A stretch of 64,000 nucleotides of DNA, taken from Pseudopyrenochaeta lycopersici (taxonomy: Eukaryota; Ascomycota; Dothideomycetes; Pleosporales; Pseudopyrenochaetaceae). A model generated the notes under the pieces. That model was not told the DNA's origin. It worked only from the letters and a program-made list of their open reading frames with translations, and searched no databases. Made by a program: the position numbers and the translations under genes. Position 1 is the first letter of the stretch, and each line of letters starts with the position of its first letter. The DNA lies in contig NHZP01000028.1 in NCBI GenBank assembly GCA_003313425.1, positions 1 through 64,000 of the forward strand, written 5' to 3'. Positions 43,618 through 54,500 of the stretch are shown piece by piece.

Positions 43618-46600
43618 CTACCCTTCCTCCTCTACTACGCTGCTGGTTCCTTCAACATATGCCATGAATGCTACAAACACCCAGCACATCTTGTTGCTCT
43701 GTATGCCGCCCCACCAGATCAAGCCACCCATCCACGCCAGCACCTTGTTGAACTCCACCTCTTCTGTCCGTTTAATCCCCTCCCTCTGCATATGCTCCCG
43801 CACCCAGTTGTCAAATGTATCTCCCCACGCTGCCCACACGGATGCTATGGACGTAAGCAACACAGCCTCGAACTGGCAGCAAATCGCCCTATTCTTCTGC
43901 CAGCCTCCGTCTGGTCGGCTTTCGAAGCTTTCGCAAATCGACTGGGGAACGCCGCACTGGAAGCAGCAGCTATAGTCCTCCCATATCGCCTTTTCCTTGA
44001 CCATTTCTACCATCTGCTTCACTCCGTCGCGGATCTCGGACGCTTGCAGTCGAGTGCAGTGGGCTAGTTGGTGCTGATCTGCATCTGCCTCCTGCTCGGC
44101 TCGACACCACTGGCAGCACCCCTTCCACGATTCGAGCATTTCCTCCAGCCTCTCGACTTGCAGCTGCTCTCGCGACTGTAGCTCCATCTCTCGGCGGCTC
44201 AAACTCGTGCGCGCCCCCATTTGGCAATCAAACTCGGCCCTCTCTGCCTCGTCTGCTGCCTCCGCCTCCGCCTCCGCCTCCGCCTCCGCCTCCGCCTCCT
44301 CGCTGTGGCTGACGTCCTCCACGCTGGCGCTCTGCACCCGCCGCTGACATGAGCTGCACGGCTCCTCCCCGGGCTCGCAGCCTTCCCTGTCGTTGTTGCC
44401 GTCCATCTCGCGGTCTATAACAACCCTCATGCAGCCGTCGCCTTCGATGAGCTCGCGCACCTCCTCCTCCACGTCTCTGGCCCAGCCACCTGCGTACCTC
44501 TTGCCCTGGGGGCTGTACGTAGCGCCCTTGATGATGATGGCTTCGCTGGGCAGCCCGCCGCGGCCTGCTCGTCCGCCCTGTTGCACCAAATCCCGCATCT
44601 TTCTAATCTGCCCAACGAAGAGAATCACCCGGATGGTTTCTCTGTTGATTCCGAGCCCTAGCGCATTGGTTGCGACGAAGACCTGCTCCAACCCTTCTGT
44701 GAGCTGGCGCAAAAGCGCTAGCTTCTCTTCTGGCGTTCCGACCTCGCGGTGGTAGCAAACGGCTCCTAGCATCGCAGCGTACGCCTTCGTCTTCTCCCTG
44801 GAGTCGGTGTACACGATGATCTGGCCGGGCAGCGGGTACTGCCGCTTCTTCTCTTGCACCAGCCTCGCCAGCACCTCGGCTTCGTCTTCCTCCCGGTGGT
44901 CGTACCAATGGACCTGGTACGCAATGTTCGGCCGGCTCGTTGGCGCGCGGAACCACTCGCACTGCTCCCTCGGCGGCAGCGCCATCAGCCGGATGAACTC
45001 GCTCTCCTCCGTGGGCTTCAGCGTCGCCGTCAAGTACACGAGCTGCGTCTCCGCCTTGACCAAGTCCCGCAGCTTCAACACCCTCGTCCTCCAGCCCTTG
45101 GTGGAGTCCAGTATGGTGTGGCATTCGTCGATGACGACGCGGTCCAGCCGCGCCATGGATCGCTGCCGGTTGATGTACTGCTCGAACGCTTTGGTTACGA
45201 CCGACTCGGGCACCACCAGCACGATCGAAGCCCACTCGTGCGGCCGCTGGCTGTCCCACTCGACGCAGTCGATCCCGGCGGCTTTGCAGCGATCTAGCAA
45301 GTTCTGCTTCAGCGCAACCACGGGGACCACCACGATCGTAACGCCCGCGGAGCACGACGCCGGCAGCATGAACGTCGCGCTCTTCCCTCCTCCCGTGCCC
45401 ATGATCACCACCACGGGGCTCTTCTGCTGCATGATGGCGTTTATGGCGAGGCGCTGCGCGCCTCTAAACGTAGCGCCCTTCCCCTGCAGCCGCTCGAGCG
45501 CGGCTTGGATATCCACCCTCCGCATCTGCTTCCAGCGCCGGAACTGCTCCTCGACGGCTTCCTTCCTAGCTCCAGCTGCCCGGGACCCCTTCTCAGGCGG
45601 CGTCTTCAATGTCGAGCTGAACTGCAGGAACCGGTGCCAGGCGATGCTGACTCGCCGGAATGCCTGTCGCCGCGCCTGGATGCTGAACGGCGATTCATCT
45701 GCTAGCCTGCCGTAGATCTGGCCAGCCATTTTGGACCCGTGTCCTGACGCTAGGTCGGATGGCTCGTCTTCCATGGCTTCGTCTTCCTCGTCGTCGCCCC
45801 ACCCAAGCGTCTTGAGGATATGCTTGTCGTTTAGGTACTGGCGGTAGGTGGCTTTGGTGTTGTGTCTCCAGATTTGGATGTTGAGCTTAGTCTCGAGCCA
45901 GCGCAGTGACACGCGCTCGATGGCTCGCCGTACTTGGTTTGTACCCCACCGCTGCGTCCTGTTGGCGGCTGCTTGCTTGGGTTTCCTCCTGGGTCCTGTC
46001 TGACTGTCGCCCTCCTGGCCGCCCTCCTGGCCACCCTCCTCCTGGCCGCTCCCCTCCTCTTCTCCGTCTTCTTCTCCGCCCTCGTCCTTGTCGTCGTCGT
46101 GGTCGTGGAGGAGCCGCCGTTTCTTCTTCCGCTGTGGACCTGCCCACGCCTCTTCCTTGATTGGCTCCCATATAAAGGGGCTAGGATCTCCAACGTGGCT
46201 CCTGCCGGAAGCGCGCTCCAGCGTCTGCCAGAACGGGAGGACCATCCACAGGTAGTAGAACAGCAGCTCGCCCACTTCCTGTGGCAGATAGCGATGAACG
46301 ACCTTGCCCTCGCCGGTCTGTCCGATGCCCTTGTGGTACAAGGTCACGTACACCATCAGCCCGTCCTCGACGAACAGCCCGCGGCTCTGCGCGTTGGGCA
46401 TGTTCATGTGCGTGACCGTCACCAGCTCTGTCCCGCGCGCAGGCTGGCCCCCTGCCATGTGGGCCAAAACCAGCAGGTGCTCTCGGAACAGCCGCAGGGC
46501 CTTTTCGTACCTCTGCACCCGCTTCGCCGTCCACGCCACGCCGCGCGCGCCAGGCACAGACGGATCGCTCGCTTTGACGTCGACGAAGGCCTCTCGCAGC

Positions 46601-48070
46601 CTCTTCTCCTGGACGATCCGCTGGGCTAGCCAGCGGCTGCCGTCCACGCCCCCAAACGTGTTGCGCTTGTCGTGGAAGAAATTCCAGCCAGACCGCAGCT
46701 CGGCGGGATTGTCCACGATCTTGTCCCACTCAATCGCCGGCAGCGGGGTCGCCCCGTCCGCGAGCTGGCCGAGCTTGTCCACGTCCAGGAGCAGCAGATC
46801 TCTCTCCAATTCCATGCGCGCCGTCTCCACCAGACCATGGACCATGGAGCGCAGCGCAGACATGCTGTACTGCGTGTAACCGTGCAGGATTGTGTCTCCT
46901 ACCCACTGGATGGTGCCCTCTGCGGTGACCTCGCCCCTGATCTTCTTGCCGTACGCTCGCAGTCGCAGCACCCAGTCGATGGGCGTGGGCATGCCGCCAT
47001 GCGTGCTCAACGTCATGTAGCTGTTGACCATCTCCTGGACCAACTCGACGTGGCTCGGCGCTATGTCCTCCGCATCGTCTTGCGCCCACCCTTCTGTCTC
47101 CATAGCGCTTGCCACATGTTGCTTCCGCGCCTGCACAGCGCTGTACAGCACCAACATCTTGGCTACTGTGACGATGGCCGACAGCGACGTCGTGTACACG
47201 AGCGGGCTCTTCCAGCCGCGGTCGCGATCAACGCCCAGCACGGCTGTTGCGCTGACTAGAGCACTCTTGTAGTACTCGTCCTTGACGTGGTGGTCCAGCA
47301 GCGAGATGAGGAAGGCGAGGACGAGGCGCTCCAGCTCTTCCTTGGTTTCGTCGTCTAGCTCGCTCTCGCTGTCTGAGGCTGCCTCGCGGTCGTCGTCCTC
47401 GCGGTCGTCGTCCTCGCTGTCGTCGTCCTCGCTGCTGGGCTGTTCTGCACACACAACTTGCTGGATCTGCCACAGCGCCCGCAGCTGCTTTGCCGTCAGC
47501 CGATACGACGGCTTTCTCCCGCTGATCCGGCTTGCTGTTGAGGCGTCCTGCGTGCCCGCTGCATCATCGTCTGACCCCTGACTGAGCGTGTCGTTGTCCA
47601 CGGCATGGGCAGCCTGCGGCCCTGCTTCTGCCAGCTCGTGGGTCCGCCAGATGTAGCAGACAATGGACAGCCAGCAGCGGCTGTACTTGATCATCGTCTT
47701 CCCTGTCTGGAGCGCGTTGAACGGATGCTCGCTGTCTGGCGCTCCCACCTCGCGGCGCTCGATGTACTGCACGGCGGGAAACCCGACCACCTCGGGTGAT
47801 GATGCCAGCTGGGCTTTATAGATGACCATCTCCACCGCCCAGCACACCTTAGCGAGCACCTTCTCTGTCTTGCTGGGTCTCTGGAGCTGCGCCAACAACC
47901 AGCTGCGATTGAAATGACCTAGATGGTGGGCCCAACGGCTTCTCCTCAGCCACTTGCGCCAGACGTAGCGGTTGTTGTCTGGCTCGATCTGGCTGTGCGC
48001 GTCCTGCTGCGCCTTCGCTACCGCCATGCTGCTCTGGGTGAGTGACGTCTCAAGGGCACGCCGCAGATCT

Positions 48071-48102
<32 letters not shown>

Positions 48103-48633
48103 TTCTTCAACGGCGACGCCCTGCGTGGCTTCGTCCCTGGGCTGGCTGACCTCGAACAGCCGTCCAAGCTGGCCGGTGGGATGGAACTTCTGGCACCACA
48201 CTCCCTCTGCCCACATTGGGCTGCGTGGCGCTTGTTGTGTGCCTTGGTGCGGGCGCCCTCTTTTGCGTGGGTTGTTCCATCCGTGCGCTTTCCTGCAATG
48301 GTCCTGTATGTTCCGCAATGCGCGCACCAGGTACTCACATTGATTATGCCCATGTGACTCTGCTTCGCACTTGAATCCGTCCTTGTACACAGGCAGGTAA
48401 GCTAGTGGCTGCGCTCCTGACCGCGGATACACAACCTCCTCTGTAGATGTCGCCCACCCTGTAAATGTTTCCGCCGCGGACACAATCGCCTTCCGTGTTG
48501 CTACTGTCAACTCCTGGTGGCTGCTGTGTAGGTGCGAGGACAGCTGCGACAGCAACACGCCTTGACGGTGGGTCTTGCAGACGCCTATGTGATGGTCTGG
48601 TAGGTATGCAAAGCTACTGTTAAACGACTGCAT
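43618..48633 (-). CDS. Telomere-linked RecQ-type helicase TLH2, full length
   Basis: 1,671 residues from ATG 48633. N-terminus: OrsD-like FAYLPDHHIGVCKTH...HLHSSHQE, a second finger (CEYLVRALRNIQDHCRKAH), and a poly-Glu run (ctt repeats near 48072-48112). Middle: GGQPARGTEL (about 729), WRHNTKATY (about 926) and GHGSKMAGQIYGR (about 968), resembling a tyrosine recombinase. Helicase: GTGGGKS (about 1081), DECH (about 1169), TATL, and QQGGRAGRGG (about 1352; Gly replaces Ser of the usual QxSGR motif). C-terminus: CEPGEEPCSSC, an Ala/Glu dipeptide run, a CQWC pair and CCFQCG. It reads toward the telomere and stops 98 bases from the minisatellite. It is divergent from the 575-residue gene across 336 bp. 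Role by family: subtelomeric DNA unwinding, exact function unknown. Confidence 0.92.
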
Positions 48634-48969
48634 TTCAGCTGTGTTGGTGGCTACGGAGATGAGATTTCACATCACGTACATATCGGTTATGGGCAGCGCA
48701 TTTGCTTTTTTTGTTAGCTGCTATTGATCGACGCATTTCTTACTAAGGTGTTTGTTTTTAAGTTTATTGCTGTCCGGGACTCCGGGCTCCGCGAACGCTG
48801 GTTGGTGTGGTGTTGTCGTGTTGTCGTCCGTCTGTGCGCGGCCCGCCTTTTGCGTGATAAGCATGCACGCCTCAGGGGGCCCAGCAAAACCAAAGCCCCC
48901 TCCCCCTCCCCCGCACTACACACGTTATCCGTTTTCACCTTGAACTTACTGCAGTACTAGACGTCCAAG
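48634..48969. promoter_or_regulatory. Shared divergent promoter region
   Basis: 336 bp separate the ATG of TLH2 and that of the 575-residue gene, which point away from each other. A bidirectional promoter is likely by position; I see no named site. Confidence 0.45.
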
Positions 48970-50697
48970 ATGCACTGGTCCACCGTACTGTACAAAGCTG
49001 CCGAGCGGTTTGACGGCGGCCCTCGGAGCTTCCCTCCAGCCAGCGAGGCTGGTTTCGCCAGCGAGTATGGGTACGAGCCGCCGAACGAGGAGTACGAGAA
49101 GCTCTTCTTCCACCAGGCGGCTGTCTCACGCTCGCAGCGCAATCAAGACGCTAGCCCGCACAGCGCAGGGTGGCTGATTCCTGACCCTGACGACGCCAGC
49201 GTCTGCAAGCCCGTCTTTGTTGCCCACTCTGTCTTGTCAGCGATCTGGCTGCTGCGCGAGACACTTGCCGACGACGCTCTTCCCAACGATAGCTGGGACC
49301 GTCTTGTCCGCGCGGCTCAGTCACTCGCAGAGGAAGGAGTCGAAGCGCCGCCGTCTGCGCAGAATCCCTTGGCCTCCCCTCTGCTAGACTACAGAAAGCG
49401 GCCAGCCCCGTCTGCGCAGGCGTCGTCGCCAAAGCGCACCCGCACAGAAGCCGATGTGTCCCGTCCAGCCAGTCCTCAGCCGTCAGCGCCCAGCGAATCT
49501 GGTGAGCAGCGGGTAGAGCGCACCACTACTACGGTTACTAACAACAACCGCCGCGCGGAACGCGAACGCAGCAAGAAGCGGGAGGCTGCCCTGATGAAGA
49601 ACCGGCTTACACTCGGTCTTGTGGCGCCGGACGACAAGGCAACTCGCGGTGAACACGGCGCCTATGCTTCGATAGCACCAAAAGACGAGTCTGTCATAGC
49701 CTGGATCATCAAGCAGCCAGCCATTGACAGCAAGAGAAAGCAATTGGACTTCTACAACGCCTTCAAAACGCCCTACCTGAGGGCCTGTGACTTCCTCGCC
49801 AAGGCTCGCGCGCTTGGGAATCCATCTTCTCAAAAGCACGCTGCCCAATTCCTGCAGGCTTGGCGAAAGCGCGGAACACTCTTTGGCGGTGGCGTGGCTA
49901 CACGCCACAACGCACCTCCTTCTCAGCAGCAACGCTTGCGCACGATAGCTCGTCCCTCGCAGCTAGACGACGCAGATAGAGCATTCTGCTCTGCGTGGGA
50001 GCGGTGCAACCTCTACGACGAAGTGATGAAGTCGGTGCACATCGAGTACCGGTGGGCGCAGGCCCTCTTGGGCCAGGCCTATGCCAACAAGATGGCGCAG
50101 ATCCAGCACGACGACTTGATTTCCAGCAACGACAGGACGCCAAACCGGTACGGCAAAGGTCTTGTCCGATCAGAGGCGATCAACGCTCTCGTGCAGCTGG
50201 TCCATCCGAACTGCACGGAAAAGGAGCGAGAGGCTTTTCGCACCCGCCTTGCTATAGCATCTAAGTGGTACGAGATTGCTGAGCGCTTGGGCTGGGGTGT
50301 TTTCATGGTCATGCCGGAGGACAGCATATCAAAGACCTGGATCGAGCACACGATTCGCGCTTGGGGGCTGAAGGTATTTATTGAGTTAGTAACACGGCAG
50401 CGTCCGGATGTCTGTCTTGCAACTAAGGCATTTGACACCTGGCTCGGCCCAGAGGGCATCGCAGGAGGGCCTATCGGGGGAAAGAAGACGCTGAGCATTG
50501 AGTTGGAAGCGCCAGCAACCATTCGCGAGGTACAGGAGATTCAGGACAGCGAGGACGATGAGGACGAGGACAGCGAGGAAGACGAGGCAGATGAGCGCGT
50601 TGAGATCTTGCAGCCGCAGGTTCTTCCAAAGAGTCCTGCGCCTGCTGTTGCCTTGCGCCAGACAACGTTGCTTGAGTTGTTCAATCCTGTAGCGTAA
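48970..50697 (+). CDS. Unrecognised 575-residue protein divergent from TLH2
   Basis: A single uninterrupted frame from ATG 48970 to TAA 50697. N-terminus: about 120 residues with many aromatics (EYGYEPPNEEYEKLFF). Then a Pro/Ser-rich linker with basic clusters (PKRTRTEAD, RRAERERSKKRE) that could be nuclear signals. A helical region of about 290 residues follows (QLDFYNAFKTPYLRACDF, AFCSAWERCNLYDEVMKS, LGWGVFMVMPEDSISKTWIE). C-terminus: an acidic run (SEDDEDEDSEEDEADE) and the end QTTLLELFNPVA, which resembles a PCNA-binding box. I know no family. GC content is high, as in TLH2, and the codon pattern looks constrained, so I take it as a real nuclear protein, possibly acting with TLH2 at chromosome ends. 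Confidence 0.75.
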   Translation: MHWSTVLYKAAERFDGGPRSFPPASEAGFASEYGYEPPNEEYEKLFFHQAAVSRSQRNQDASPHSAGWLIPDPDDASVCKPVFVAHSVLSAIWLLRETLADDALPNDSWDRLVRAAQSLAEEGVEAPPSAQNPLASPLLDYRKRPAPSAQASSPKRTRTEADVSRPASPQPSAPSESGEQRVERTTTTVTNNNRRAERERSKKREAALMKNRLTLGLVAPDDKATRGEHGAYASIAPKDESVIAWIIKQPAIDSKRKQLDFYNAFKTPYLRACDFLAKARALGNPSSQKHAAQFLQAWRKRGTLFGGGVATRHNAPPSQQQRLRTIARPSQLDDADRAFCSAWERCNLYDEVMKSVHIEYRWAQALLGQAYANKMAQIQHDDLISSNDRTPNRYGKGLVRSEAINALVQLVHPNCTEKEREAFRTRLAIASKWYEIAERLGWGVFMVMPEDSISKTWIEHTIRAWGLKVFIELVTRQRPDVCLATKAFDTWLGPEGIAGGPIGGKKTLSIELEAPATIREVQEIQDSEDDEDEDSEEDEADERVEILQPQVLPKSPAPAVALRQTTLLELFNPVA

Positions 50698-51591
50698 ATA
50701 GTTAGTGGTTGCTGGGCTATACATTGCTTTTGGTGTTTGTTTGTTTGTTTGTTTGGTTTATAATGGCCGGCCTTCTGGCGCCCTCGCTTACCGTACCAGT
50801 TGCAGGGGGGGGGGGGTCCCCTCGAACACCCAAGCTTGCCCTTAACTACAAACGCTATTCACTTTTCCATTAACACAGCCGTTGTGCAGCCAAATTCTGA
50901 AGAGTGCAAAATGTGCACAAGATCGTGTTGCGCCTTTCTACAGCGTTGCATCAACAGTAAAACACAAGACAGGGTCTAATCGATTTAAGCAGGTAAGATT
51001 AAATCGATTAGGGGTCTCCACTAGCGTGAAATTAAATCGATTAGGGTCTTATCGGAAATGGACTAAGGGTCAGCAATTATCTTCCTACGTTTGTTTTTCA
51101 TCTTCTAACACCTTACGGCCCCTGACTTCCGTTCCGACGGGGACGCAAGTCAGTTTCCGCCTTTCTAACTTTCGATCCGGCCCGAACCCAAATCCTCTCC
51201 CCTCTCTCTGCTGTTTCGCGGTTTGCGGGCGCTCTCTCTTCCTTCTCCTGACCTAAGCGGTTCGGCCGGGTTTCTTCTTTCTCTTCTTTCCCCTCTTTCT
51301 CCCTAACCTAAGCGGTTCGGCCGGGTTTCTTCCTTCTCTCCTTGCTACCTCTTCTCTCCCTGACCTAAGCGGTTCGGCCGGGTTTTTCTTTCTCTTCTTT
51401 CTCTCTACTTCTCTACAAAGCTCTGCTTCTTTTTCTGCACCGGACGGGCCTACCCCCGACCCTTTTTCTCTCACGTAAGCCCTTCTCTCAACTTGAATCA
51501 CTATCTTTGCTTAAATAAAACTTCCGTCCCTAACAGAAACGAATCTCTAATTTCCCTTACTTTTCTATTTCTAGCTCTCTACTTCTTCTTC
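50698..51591. repeat. Subtelomeric repeat stretch 3' of TLH3
   Basis: No gene. It holds a run of 12 G (50805-50816) and three aaatcgatta words near 50978-51042. It also holds the ctgacttccgt...cgg word family seen near 42368, and three copies of acctaagcggttcggccggg (51251, 51306, 51363) spaced 55-57 bp with pyrimidine-rich fillers. The filler is poor in G, a short version of the tracts beside TLH2 and the TLH ghost. Confidence 0.7.
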
Positions 51592-54500
51592 TTACTTAAA
51601 TCGTAGTACAATCTGTATCGCCGTTACCATCGCGTTGCTAAAAAACTCTCCCCAAACTCGCGCTTTATACCGCCCCCCAAGCCACTTCGCATACTCCTCG
51701 GTACTATCACCGGTATACCCACACTTTCGTATAACCTCTACTCCGTCGCCGAATCCTATCGCTGTAAATACCATCGGTATAATTACATTCGGCCATTGAC
51801 ATTTCGCCTTATCATCGTCCCCTGTTGCGCAGTACTTTTGACTTACCCAGCACCGCCTGCAGCTGTGAATACCTCCCTTATCCCAAATCTTCCGCCGAAA
51901 CGCATCTACTTCTCTCCCACTTGCTCCATCGTACGCAGTACACTGCATCGTACGGTGCTCTGTCCATACACCCTCTTGTTCCTCTATCCCTTGTCCAAGC
52001 ACCCAGCATATAACACACCCATGCCGAAGCTCATCCATCTTCTCTCGCACCGTCTGCCACTCCCTGCTCGCCTTCTCTTGCTCATCCAGCCACTCTCTCA
52101 GCCCCTCTCCACAACGGTCGCACCCAGCCGACTCGATATCGTTACAGCTGACCTGCTGTCTGTCAAGATAGCTGCTCATCAGCCCCCGTCGACACCCGCT
52201 GCCTATTAAAAATAAGCCTACTGCCTGCACGTCCAAGTCCTCGCTCTTTTGTTTCATCGTCTCCTCTACCTCACCCTGCGCCACCAGCACCACCGAGTCA
52301 ACCCGTTCCCCGCCTCGCCCTCCACGTCCACTCTCTTGCGCGTAGTCAATCATGCTCCACGGCATCCCTACGTGTAGTATATACAGAATCCCGGGGTAAT
52401 CAACCCCTGTTCCCAGCGCCGACGTAGCTACAATAAGTCCGCCCTTCTCGAGCCACTCTGCTAACCGCCCTGCACGGTCAAGTACGTCGGCGTGATAGCT
52501 TAGACACCCTAGCGCCTCTGCCATATCGTCACACTGCTGTTTGCTCCGACAGTATACCACCCCCTTTTCCCCTCGATGCAGTAGCAGTCGCTGTTGTCGC
52601 CTGCACATAATAAGTGCCGTCTCGTCCAGCTTGTCGCGCTCGCACCATGACACAAAGTAGCGCGTATTCGGCCGTACCGTGCTTGCTCGAATATACCTCG
52701 CGCACCGAATCATCATGCTTCTGTCCAGCTCTCCCTCTCGCGTCGGCGGCAGTGTTGCTGTGAGCAGTACCAGCGGGCACGGCAACAACCGCAAATTCTT
52801 CAGCATCGCCAGCTTCTGTCGCCAGTCACTTGCTGTAAAGATAAGATGACACTCGTCCACAACGACCCGCCGCAGTATTCCCTTGCTGTTCAACATCCCT
52901 GCGTAGCTGACAAAATTCCCGTTGCTTGTTATGTCGCCTGCTACGTCTGCGCTGACGACTACAATCGATGCCGGGTTGCTCTCGCCGTGCTTCCACTCTA
53001 TACAGTCAATTCCGCACGCTTGTATGCGTTCTACCAAGTCCGTGATAAGCGCTCGATACGGTACTACAACTACCGTTACTCCATTTTTCTCTATACAAGC
53101 CGGCACAGTAAACAGCAAGCTCTTGCCCCCACCCGTCGGGAGCACGACTACCAGCGGTGTCTGCCCATCGAGCACAGCATGTATTGCCTGCTCCTGCTGT
53201 ACAGATCGAAACCCTACGTCTTCTCGACCTAGCACCTGCTGCATCGCCCTGCGGACCGCATCTTTTCTCTCATCTTCCATTCGCGTCTCTTTCGGCCGCA
53301 TAACAAGCCTTTCGTCTCGACCTTCATCCTCGTCACTCCGCTCTAGCCGCTTTTTTGCCGTACCGGTGCCGCCTGACCATACCTCTTGATCATCCTTCCG
53401 CCCTTTAAGCCCCAAGAACCGATGCCACAGCGTACTCAGCGGCCGGAACGCCTCGATCGAGCGTATGCTGAGATGCTTGATAATATCGATCGGCACGCTG
53501 TAGTTCCCTACCCCTATTACGGTCGACCGCGCGTTCTGTAGCTCGATGATGTCTTCGTCCGCCTCGTCTACCTCTGCCTCCTCAATTTCCCCGACCTCGT
53601 CTTGATACCCTCTGCTAAACGACTCTCCTACAACAACTCTGCCGATGCCAACTGCCGTGTGTCGATAGTCTAGCGTATGCAATTCTACGCCCAGCCTCTT
53701 ACCTGTCTCTCGCTTGAGCACACGCGTGAGTCGATCCGTCCCCCACGGTCCCTGCTCATCCGCCCATACATAGTCGTTCATATTGCCGCCCAGCACCTCT
53801 ACAGTAAGATATTCCTGAAACGGCTGCAAGTATACCAAGTACACCACCATAATTTGCCCCAACCGCGGCGGAAGAAAGCGCGGCACGATCTTCGGCTTGT
53901 CCCACTGTGACTGCGACTTGTGATAGCGGACCACAGTCATCACCTGTCCGTCCATAATGAAGATATTGCGGTCCTGCAGCGACCCGTTCCGATGCCGCAT
54001 TGTCGTTACCTCAGATCCACGGCCCGGTTGCCCAGATGTCACATGCACACACAGCAGCAGTAGCTCCAAGAAGCGATTGAGCAAACGCAGATACCGCTTT
54101 ACCTGCTTTACCTTCCACTTCCCGTCGCTCGACTGAAGCCTACGGCCCTCTCCGCTCTGCTCAGCCTGTGTGAGCATCCACTTGAGTCCGTTATTCAGCT
54201 GATTCTCAGCATTATTAATAAAAGACTCCCCTCGCCGAGTAAACGTAACATCGTCAACGAGTCGCTCAAGTGCGATAGTAAATCGATCGCTCTCCCCCGC
54301 AACCCAGAGCAGCTCTTGCCACAGCATACTCTCTGCCTCGGCGACAATGTTCTGTGCCATAGTGCGAAAGCGGCTGATATAAATCGGTCGGCCGTTGAGA
54401 TAAAAAATCGTCTTATCCTCTGACCAGTACGCATTGCCAGAATTGCCCGCTGCGAGCGCAACAAACTTCCCATACGCCAACATGTTGATAGCCTCGCTCA

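Noticed and set aside
42932..44067. Three long overlapping forward frames (Gly/Leu/Trp-rich) over the minisatellite
   Set aside because: All three frames are open only because the 18-20 bp repeat lacks stops in any register; there is no start context, and the composition follows the repeat.
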